A stretch of DNA of 10,425 nt. Source: an uncultured Clostridia bacterium (GTDB lineage: Bacteria; Bacillota; Clostridia; UMGS1810). The notes under the pieces are model-generated. The model had not been told where the DNA came from. It saw only the letters and a list, made by a program, of their open reading frames with translations, and searched no databases. The stretch is taken from assembly GCA_934500875.1 (NCBI GenBank), contig CAKSTL010000019.1, positions 1 to 10,425 of the forward strand, written 5' to 3'. Positions 5,638-10,425 of this stretch are shown piece by piece; within the stretch, counting starts at the first letter, position 1; each line of letters opens with the position of its first letter. The position numbers were made by a program, and so were the translations under genes.

Positions 5638-6762
5638 ATGAAAGCGGTTATTCTTACTATTTCGGCGGGCGGCGGTCACAATACGGCGGCAAAGGCGATT
5701 AACGAATGTTTTTCGCTCTTGGGTATTGAAACTGTTACCATTGACGCTTACAAGTATTTTAACAAGTATTTGAGCGATGTTGTTGAAAACGGATATCTTC
5801 TTTCAACAAAGTATGTTCCCAAGCTTTACGGAAAATTTTACCGTATGGCGGAGAAAAAATCGGATACGGATATAAAAATGAAAATGGGCGCTTTCGGAAC
5901 GGCGCTGATACTTAGAAAATTTGCCCGTTTCATTGCGTCGCAGAATGCGGATGTCATAATTGCAACGCATATTTTTGCAGGCGAGCTTCTTACCATATTA
6001 AGAGAAAAAAACACACTGGACGAAAATGTGAAAACAATCGGCATTGTTACCGATTTTACCGTTCATCCGTTCTGGGAGGAAACAAATCTTGACTATTATG
6101 TTACGGCGTCCGAGCTTTTGGAATATCAGATGACGAAAAAAGGTATTCCGAAGGAAAAGATTTTGCCGTTCGGAATACCCGTTCATCCCAAATTTTCAAA
6201 GAAAATGTCAAAGAGCGATGCAAGAAAAATTCTTGATATTCCCGACAAGGACACGGTTTTTGTTATTGCAGGCTCTATGGGATTCGGCGACGTTGCAAGG
6301 CATATAAAAAAGCTGGACAAATCAAGACATTCGTTCCAGATTGTTGCGGTTTGCGGAAACAACAAAAAGCTTAAGGCGCATCTTGACAAAATGAATGAAA
6401 AAATGGAAAGAGATATGTTTGTTTACGGTTTTGTAAACAATGTTGACGTTATTATGGACGCAGCGGACTGCATTGTGACAAAGCCGGGCGGTCTTACGGT
6501 TTCGGAGGCGCTGGCAAAGAAAATGCACCTTATTTTGATTGACCCCATCCCCGGGCAGGAGGACAGGAATTCGGAATTTTTGCTTAACTGCGGCGTTGCT
6601 ATAAAGGTTTCGGAAACATTTCCCGTTGACGAGGCGGTGCATTTGTTTTACGACAACAAGATAAAGACCGAGTATTATGACAGGATAATAGACGCTGTTG
6701 CAAAGCCTCGGGCAGGTATGGAGCTGGGTGAATTTGTTGAAAAGATATGCGGTGAAAATTGA
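5638..6762 (+). CDS. UgtP/MGDG-synthase-type glycosyltransferase (probable diacylglycerol glycosyltransferase)
   Basis: The product is a 374-residue GT28-family, GT-B-fold glycosyltransferase of the MGDG synthase/UgtP group, which transfers glucose or galactose from a UDP-sugar to diacylglycerol at the cytoplasmic membrane face, making glycolipid and lipoteichoic-acid anchors. The N-terminal acceptor domain shows ILTISAGGGHNTAAKAI (residues 5-21), the family glycine loop with histidine, and IIATHIFAG (107-115). PFGIPVHPKF (177-186) links to the donor domain, with AGSMGFGD (211-218), VYGFVNNVDVIMDAADCIVT (262-281), KPGGLTVSEAL (282-292) and PIPGQEDRN (303-311). I chose the ATG at 5638 because AAGGAG lies 7 bases before it. 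Its last 11 bases overlap cca. Sugar and acceptor specificity cannot be read from sequence; some relatives act on other lipids. Confidence 0.88.
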   Translation: MKAVILTISAGGGHNTAAKAINECFSLLGIETVTIDAYKYFNKYLSDVVENGYLLSTKYVPKLYGKFYRMAEKKSDTDIKMKMGAFGTALILRKFARFIASQNADVIIATHIFAGELLTILREKNTLDENVKTIGIVTDFTVHPFWEETNLDYYVTASELLEYQMTKKGIPKEKILPFGIPVHPKFSKKMSKSDARKILDIPDKDTVFVIAGSMGFGDVARHIKKLDKSRHSFQIVAVCGNNKKLKAHLDKMNEKMERDMFVYGFVNNVDVIMDAADCIVTKPGGLTVSEALAKKMHLILIDPIPGQEDRNSEFLLNCGVAIKVSETFPVDEAVHLFYDNKIKTEYYDRIIDAVAKPRAGMELGEFVEKICGEN

Positions 6763-7924
6763 TTTGCCCCCTGAGGTTGAAAGCGTTATGAATACGCTTT
6801 TGAAAAACGGGTTTGAGGCATATATAGCAGGCGGTGCGGTGCGTGATTTTTTGATGAAGCGCAAAATTTCGGATTACGACATAACGACAAACGCACTGCC
6901 GTGCGATATGCACAAAATTTTTAAAAAATGCTTTGATACGGGGCTTAAACACGGCACGGTCACGGCGGTTGAAAACGGTATGCGCATTGAGATTACGACA
7001 TATCGGATTGACGGCGAATATCAAAATCACAGAAGTCCCGAAAGTGTGAAATTTTCGCAAAATCTTTCGGACGACCTTAAAAGACGTGATTTTACGGTGA
7101 ATTCTTTGGTATACAACCCGAATGATGGAATTCTGGACTTTTTTTCGGGTGCGGACGACATAAAGGCAAGGATAATAAGGACGGTCGGCGACGCAGACAG
7201 GCGTTTTTTTGAGGACGCTCTGCGCATTATCCGTGCCGTAAGATTTGCGTGCGTTCTGGGATTTGATATTGAAAAATCCACTTTCGAGGCAATGCGCAAA
7301 AACCGCAAATATTTAAATTTGATAAGCTGTGAGCGCATAAGGGACGAATTTTCAAAAATTTTATGCGCAAAAAAACTTGATGCACTGGAAATGTCTGCAA
7401 AAAAGGGCATTTTTGACGAAATTTTTCCCGATATATCAAAAATTTATGATTTCGGCAAAATTTCGGATTGCAAAGGCTCGCTTTGCGTAAAGTGGGCGCT
7501 GTTTATTTATTATATGAATAAAAAGAGTGCGGATGAAATTTTGCGGCAATTAAAGTTTTCCAATGCCGAAAAATCGAGAATTAAGTTTTTGCTTGCCGCT
7601 TCGGAATTTGAGTTTAACACGAGCCGTGCCGGGTTAAAACGGATTTTGCAAAAATGCGACTCTTTTTTGTGTGACCTTGCGGATTTTACGGAGGCAATCG
7701 GAAAATTTTATCCCGAGGACGAAATCAACGGCATTTTAAAAAGCGGCGAGCCGTATAAGTTGAGTATGCTATCCGTTTCGGGAAACGATGTTAAGATATA
7801 TGCAAAAAAGGGCGAAGATACGGGCAGAATTTTGAATTATCTTCTTGAGGCGGTGATAGAAAATCCGTCCGAAAACTCAAAAACCGCTCTGACAGAAAGG
7901 ATTAAAAATTTTTATGACAGTTAA
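6752..7924 (+). CDS. cca: CCA-adding enzyme (tRNA nucleotidyltransferase)
   Basis: This class II nucleotidyltransferase adds or repairs the 3' CCA end of tRNAs without a nucleic acid template. In the 390-residue product the catalytic head shows GGAVRD (residues 27-32) and the metal-binding DYD (41-43), then EITTYRIDGEY (80-90), RRDFTVNS (111-118), and DALRIIRAVRFA (155-166) carrying the conserved arginines of the neck. The C-terminal body (GNDVK... GRILNYLLEAVIENPSENSK) resembles Bacillus-type CCA enzymes. There is no HD phosphohydrolase motif, so it lacks the phosphatase domain of the E. coli enzyme. The frame is open from an ATG at 6698, but family N-termini begin near KIDLPPEV, so I chose GTG 6752. 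The ribosome binding site there is weak, consistent with translational coupling to the upstream gene through the 11-base overlap. Its end overlaps ispE by 11 bases. Confidence 0.92.
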   Translation: MKIDLPPEVESVMNTLLKNGFEAYIAGGAVRDFLMKRKISDYDITTNALPCDMHKIFKKCFDTGLKHGTVTAVENGMRIEITTYRIDGEYQNHRSPESVKFSQNLSDDLKRRDFTVNSLVYNPNDGILDFFSGADDIKARIIRTVGDADRRFFEDALRIIRAVRFACVLGFDIEKSTFEAMRKNRKYLNLISCERIRDEFSKILCAKKLDALEMSAKKGIFDEIFPDISKIYDFGKISDCKGSLCVKWALFIYYMNKKSADEILRQLKFSNAEKSRIKFLLAASEFEFNTSRAGLKRILQKCDSFLCDLADFTEAIGKFYPEDEINGILKSGEPYKLSMLSVSGNDVKIYAKKGEDTGRILNYLLEAVIENPSENSKTALTERIKNFYDS

Positions 7925-8801
7925 AGCGTATGCAAAAATAAATTTGGGGCTTGACGTTTTGCGCAGGCGCAGCGACGGATATCACGATGTTAAGATGATT
8001 ATGCAGTCGGTTAACCTTTTTGATGTGCTGGATACAAGGCTTGAACTGTGCGGCGAAAAGGACTGTCTTTCGCTCGGAGAGTTTGGCAGAATTGAAATTG
8101 TGTGCTCAAACGGCGATATTCCCTGTGATGAAACAAATCTTGTATATAAGGCTGCGTTAAAATTTTTGCAGCTTGCAAAGGTGAAAACCGATATTTTTGT
8201 GAAAATTGAAAAAAACATTCCCGTGGGTGCGGGGCTTGCCGGCGGAAGCGCCGACGCAGCGGCTGTAATCTGCGCTCTTAACACCATGCTTGACGCCGGT
8301 TTTTTAAAAAAAGAGCTTGCGGACGCTGCAAAAGATATAGGTGCGGACGTTCCGTTCTGCATTTTTAACAACACTTATCTTGCACAAGGAATTGGCGAAA
8401 TTCTTACTCCCGTTGACAGCCGTCTTAAGTTGAACATACTTCTTGTAAAGCCGCCGTTTTCGGTGTCAACTCCGTATGTTTACAAAAATCTTGTGCTTGA
8501 CGGCAATACATATCACCCCGACATTGACAAGATAAAAAATGCGCTTGAAACAGGAAATGTTTTAAAGGTTTGCGAAAATCTGGGCAATACGCTTGAGAGT
8601 GTTACCGTTAAAATGCACCCCGAAATTGACAAAATCAAGAAAAAATTAGTTTCGCTCGGTGCGCTTTCTTCGCTTATGAGCGGCTCGGGACCGAGCGTTT
8701 TCGGAATTTTTGACGATTACGAAAAAACTGAGAACGCTTATAATTATATGAAGCAAAAGTATAAACAGACATATCTGACATCAACTTTAAATAATGTATA
8801 A
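7914..8801 (+). CDS. ispE: 4-(cytidine 5'-diphospho)-2-C-methyl-D-erythritol kinase
   Basis: IspE is a cytoplasmic GHMP-family kinase of the MEP pathway; it phosphorylates the 2-hydroxyl of CDP-methylerythritol with ATP on the way to isopentenyl diphosphate, hence undecaprenyl lipid carriers and quinones. The 295-residue protein has normal family length. Motif 1 is AYAKINLGLDVLRRRSDGYH (residues 5-24, catalytic K8), motif 2 the glycine-rich ATP loop PVGAGLAGGSADAAAV (103-118), then DIGADVPF (141-148, catalytic D145) and motif 3 MSGSGPSVFG (255-264). The ATG at 7914 lies inside the end of cca, with AAGG about 13 bases upstream inside cca, so expression probably depends on coupling to it. A hairpin and the spoIIR gene follow. 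No defect is visible. Confidence 0.95.
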   Translation: MTVKAYAKINLGLDVLRRRSDGYHDVKMIMQSVNLFDVLDTRLELCGEKDCLSLGEFGRIEIVCSNGDIPCDETNLVYKAALKFLQLAKVKTDIFVKIEKNIPVGAGLAGGSADAAAVICALNTMLDAGFLKKELADAAKDIGADVPFCIFNNTYLAQGIGEILTPVDSRLKLNILLVKPPFSVSTPYVYKNLVLDGNTYHPDIDKIKNALETGNVLKVCENLGNTLESVTVKMHPEIDKIKKKLVSLGALSSLMSGSGPSVFGIFDDYEKTENAYNYMKQKYKQTYLTSTLNNV

Positions 8802-8837
8802 ATTTTTAAAAAATGCCGATAATCATAATGTATAGCT

Positions 8838-8856
8838 TCCGTTTTTAAAAAACGGA
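8838..8856 (+). terminator. Weak hairpin between ispE and spoIIR
   Basis: TCCGTTTT (8838-8845) pairs with AAAACGGA (8849-8856) around a 3-base loop. The A/T-rich stem has no T-tract after it, so at best it is a partial terminator or mRNA-protecting stem. It overlaps the possible spoIIR -35 region. Confidence 0.4.
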
Positions 8857-8870
8857 GTTTAGGTGAAATT
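8841..8870 (+). promoter_or_regulatory. Possible sigma-F promoter of spoIIR
   Basis: GGTGAAATT at 8862-8870 fits the sigma-F/G -10 pattern GGNNANANT, with GTTTT (8841-8845) 16 bases upstream as an imperfect match to GTATA. A better GTATA at 8830-8834 is too far for this -10. spoIIR is known to be sigma-F-dependent in Bacillus, which supports the reading; the -35 match alone would not. Confidence 0.38.
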
Positions 8871-8891
8871 CATTTTTCGGAGGTTTTGAAA

Positions 8892-9524
8892 ATGAAAAAA
8901 TTTATACCTGTTGTGATTATCGGTTTCATTATAACTATGGCGGTTTCGGCATATTTCGGAAGGGTTGAATCCGCATTGTCCGACAATGTTTTAAGGCTTC
9001 ACGTTATTGCAAACAGCGACTCTGACGCCGACCAGAATTTAAAGCTTACCGTAAGGGACAAAATTCTTTCGGAGGCAGGAGAGATTTTTGAAAATCAAAA
9101 CGATATTTCTGCGGCGAAGGAAAGCATAAAGGCTAACATTTGCGAAATTGAAAAAATTGCGGCAAAAACAATAAAAGAAAACGGCTTTGATTATCCTGTG
9201 AAGGTGACGTTCGGGAAAAGTGAATTTCCGACAAAGGCTTACGGAAAAGTTACTCTTCCCGCCGGAACGTATGAGGCGCTCAAGGTTGAAATAGGCGAAG
9301 CTAAGGGCAAAAACTGGTGGTGCGTTATGTTTCCGCCGCTGTGTTTTGTGGACGCAAGCAGCCCTGAGATGAGCAAGGAGGCTATGGCTGTTTTAAAAGA
9401 AAATTTGTCGGATGACGAATATGCGCTTATCACTGATTCTGACAGCGGCAGCGTTGAGATTAAATTTAAGGCATACGAAATCTGGCAGAGCGGCAAAAAC
9501 AAGGTAAAAATGCTGATGAAATAA
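8892..9524 (+). CDS. spoIIR: Stage II sporulation protein R (SpoIIR)
   Basis: SpoIIR is made in the forespore, exported into the intermembrane space, and triggers SpoIIGA to process pro-sigma-E in the mother cell. The 210-residue product has an N-terminal signal anchor (KKFIPVVIIGFIITMAVSAY, residues 2-21), then the family core SALSDNVLRLHVIANSDSD (28-46) and LKLTVRDKIL (50-59), and the later YGKVTLPAGTYEALKVEIGE (117-136) and NWWCVMFPPLCFVD (141-154). GGAGG ends 8 bases before the ATG at 8892, which fixes the start; a TTG two codons upstream is in frame but badly spaced. It follows ispE after 90 bases with a possible own promoter and is closed by a terminator at 9539-9566. Its presence indicates an endospore-forming lineage, the most informative gene here about the organism. 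Confidence 0.95.
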   Translation: MKKFIPVVIIGFIITMAVSAYFGRVESALSDNVLRLHVIANSDSDADQNLKLTVRDKILSEAGEIFENQNDISAAKESIKANICEIEKIAAKTIKENGFDYPVKVTFGKSEFPTKAYGKVTLPAGTYEALKVEIGEAKGKNWWCVMFPPLCFVDASSPEMSKEAMAVLKENLSDDEYALITDSDSGSVEIKFKAYEIWQSGKNKVKMLMK

Positions 9525-9538
9525 TTTTTAATATGCGG

Positions 9539-9566
9539 CAGTCTGTCAAAGGGCAGGCTGTTTTGC
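9539..9566 (+). terminator. Rho-independent terminator after spoIIR
   Basis: CAGTCTGTC (9539-9547) pairs with GGCAGGCTG (9552-9560) across a 4-base AAAG loop, giving nine pairs of which two are G-U. TTTTGCT follows directly. The position, 14 bases after the spoIIR stop, fits. Confidence 0.75.
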
Positions 9567-9582
9567 TGTAAATAAAGAAACG

Positions 9583-9611
9583 GTATATTTAGTATTTAAT
9601 ACTAAATATAC
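9583..9611. promoter_or_regulatory. 29-base perfect palindrome, probable operator of the hemolysin III gene
   Basis: The arm GTATATTTAGTATT (9583-9596) and its exact reverse complement AATACTAAATATAC (9598-9611) are separated by one base. The right arm ends exactly where the -35 box TTGACA begins (9612). A dimeric repressor or activator bound here would contact or block RNA polymerase. I cannot assign it to a known regulator. It lies outside the preceding terminator and has no T-tract, so it is unlikely to be a terminator. Confidence 0.75.
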
Positions 9612-9640
9612 TTGACAAAACATTTAAACTATGCTATATT
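9612..9640 (+). promoter_or_regulatory. Strong promoter of the hemolysin III gene
   Basis: TTGACA at 9612-9617, a 17-base spacer, and TATATT at 9635-9640 preceded by TGC (extended -10). This is close to the sigma-A consensus. The transcript start would be near 9647, leaving a short leader before the ribosome binding site GGGAG at 9658-9662. Confidence 0.85.
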
Positions 9641-9670
9641 AATGACTATAAACAAACGGGAGATGTTTTT

Positions 9671-10321
9671 ATGCAGACAAGAGTCAACAATCAGACGCTC
9701 GGCGAGGAAATTGCAAATGCCATATCGCACGGTATAGGCGAGCTTTTATCTATAGCAGGTGCGGCTGTGGCAATTGTGTATGCCTGCTTTGTCAGCGATG
9801 CAATCGGCATTGTTTCGGCGTCGATATACGGTTTTTCGCTTATTCTTCTTTATGCGGTATCGACTATTTACCATTCGCTTGCAAACAACAGGGCTAAGCT
9901 GGTTTTCAGAATTTTGGACCATTGTTCGATTTTTATTTTAATTCTCGGAACCGATACGCCGGTTTATCTTTCGCTGATAAGGGGCGCTCTCGGCTGGACG
10001 CTGTTCGGCATAACTGCGGCGCTTACGGCGCTCGGGGTTGTGCTCAACAGCATTGATTTGAAAAAATTCACAAAAATTTCAATGGTTTTGTATATTCTTA
10101 TGGGCTGGATGGTTGTAATCGCTTTCTGGCAGATTTTAAAGCTTGTTCCACCTAAAGGAATTGCGCTTTTGGTGAGCGGCGGAATTTGCTATACGATAGG
10201 TATTGTTTTCTACAAAATGAAAAAAACAAAGTTTATGCACTCGGTATGGCATCTTTTTGTTTTGGGCGGCAGCGTGCTGCAATACTTTTTTGTTCTGTTT
10301 TATGCTTTGCCCGTGAAATAA
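9671..10321 (+). CDS. Hemolysin III / PAQR family membrane protein
   Basis: The product is a 216-residue integral membrane protein of the bacterial hemolysin III (YqfA/YplQ) branch of the PAQR family, with about seven hydrophobic segments. PAQR signatures appear in order: EEIANAISHGIGELL (residues 12-26, H20), YAVSTIYHSL (61-70, S64 and H68), ILDHCSIFILILGTDTPVYL (81-100, D83 and H84) and MHSVWHLFVLGG (189-200, H190 and H194). These Ser, His and Asp residues form the zinc site in characterised family members and are all present. Cytolytic activity is known for only a few homologs, and most have no established role, so membrane or lipid homeostasis is only a possibility. GGGAG lies 8 bases before the ATG. 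The gene has its own promoter directly preceded by the 29-base palindrome, so dedicated regulation is likely. Confidence 0.92.
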   Translation: MQTRVNNQTLGEEIANAISHGIGELLSIAGAAVAIVYACFVSDAIGIVSASIYGFSLILLYAVSTIYHSLANNRAKLVFRILDHCSIFILILGTDTPVYLSLIRGALGWTLFGITAALTALGVVLNSIDLKKFTKISMVLYILMGWMVVIAFWQILKLVPPKGIALLVSGGICYTIGIVFYKMKKTKFMHSVWHLFVLGGSVLQYFFVLFYALPVK

Positions 10322-10340
10322 AAAAATATGCAAAAAGGTG

Positions 10341-10370
10341 TTGACAAGAGGGCAGAAGATGTGGTATATT
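10341..10370 (+). promoter_or_regulatory. Strong promoter of a gene beyond the right edge
   Basis: A perfect TTGACA (10341-10346), an 18-base spacer, and TATATT (10365-10370) preceded by TGG, an extended -10. AAAGGTG (10334-10340) and CACCTTT (10378-10384) form a 7-base inverted repeat flanking the whole promoter. The gene it serves is not in the window. Confidence 0.72.
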
Positions 10371-10395
10371 AGTAAAGCACCTTTGATGAGGGTCA

Positions 10396-10410
10396 ATGAA
10401 AAATTTTCAT
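10396..10410 (+). repeat. 15-base palindrome in the leader of the off-window gene
   Basis: ATGAAAA-A-TTTTCAT is a perfect 7-base inverted repeat around one base, about 20 bases into the predicted transcript from the promoter at 10341-10370. It could be a regulator site or A/T-rich chance; too little sequence follows to judge. Confidence 0.4.
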
Positions 10411-10425
10411 ATAATCTTTAAGAAT

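Noticed and set aside
6698..6751. ATG at 6698 as the cca start
   Set aside because: It would add 18 residues (MQSLGQVWSWVNLLKRYA) with no family counterpart and a 65-base overlap with the glycosyltransferase.
6322..7060. Minus-strand frames of 153 and 180 codons
   Set aside because: They are shadows of the glycosyltransferase and cca genes, with no recognisable motifs.
10371..10425. Riboswitch or T-box leader at the right edge
   Set aside because: Only about 50 bases are available and no diagnostic conserved core is visible.
1..10425. CRISPR array, tRNA, rRNA, insertion sequence or phage genes
   Set aside because: No regularly spaced repeats, no tRNA-like cloverleaf with a T-loop GTTCRA motif, and no transposase, integrase or phage structural motifs were seen.

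Overview
The window looks like the chromosome of a low-to-moderate GC, endospore-forming member of the Clostridia. The evidence is a clear spoIIR gene, strong GGAGG-type ribosome binding sites, A/T-rich sigma-A-type promoters, a class II CCA enzyme of Bacillus/Clostridia type and a short UgtP-type glycosyltransferase. I cannot name a species. There is no rRNA, tRNA, insertion sequence or CRISPR array, and the gene content is mostly housekeeping.

Left part (1-4100, minus strand): feoA, feoB and rhaB are read right to left as one tight unit from a near-perfect promoter at 4164-4193. FeoA and FeoB form the ferrous iron importer. RhaB is a full-length rhamnulokinase that begins only 23 bases after feoB, so it is probably co-transcribed with the iron genes, which is an unexpected pairing. 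The 180 bases beyond rhaB hold no gene, only a degenerate two-copy tandem repeat.

Middle part (4188-5640): a divergent promoter drives a membrane-anchored 250-residue protein that reads like a degenerate LytR-CpsA-Psr domain lacking the usual arginines. It converges on a minus-strand run of three tiny genes (31, 38 and 56 codons). Each encodes a single-helix membrane peptide with cysteine pairs on both sides of the helix, and each has its own strong ribosome binding site. A hairpin at 5018-5054 separates the two converging units. The peptide run is the least explained element of the window.

Right part (5638-10425, plus strand): a UgtP/MGDG-synthase-type glycosyltransferase (glycolipid synthesis), a CCA tRNA nucleotidyltransferase and ispE (isoprenoid precursor synthesis) overlap each other by 11 bases at both junctions and form a translationally coupled operon. 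Next comes spoIIR, the forespore signalling protein for sigma-E activation, with a possible sigma-F promoter. A terminator follows, then a 29-base palindrome abutting a strong promoter for a hemolysin III (PAQR) family membrane protein. The window ends with another strong promoter whose gene lies outside.
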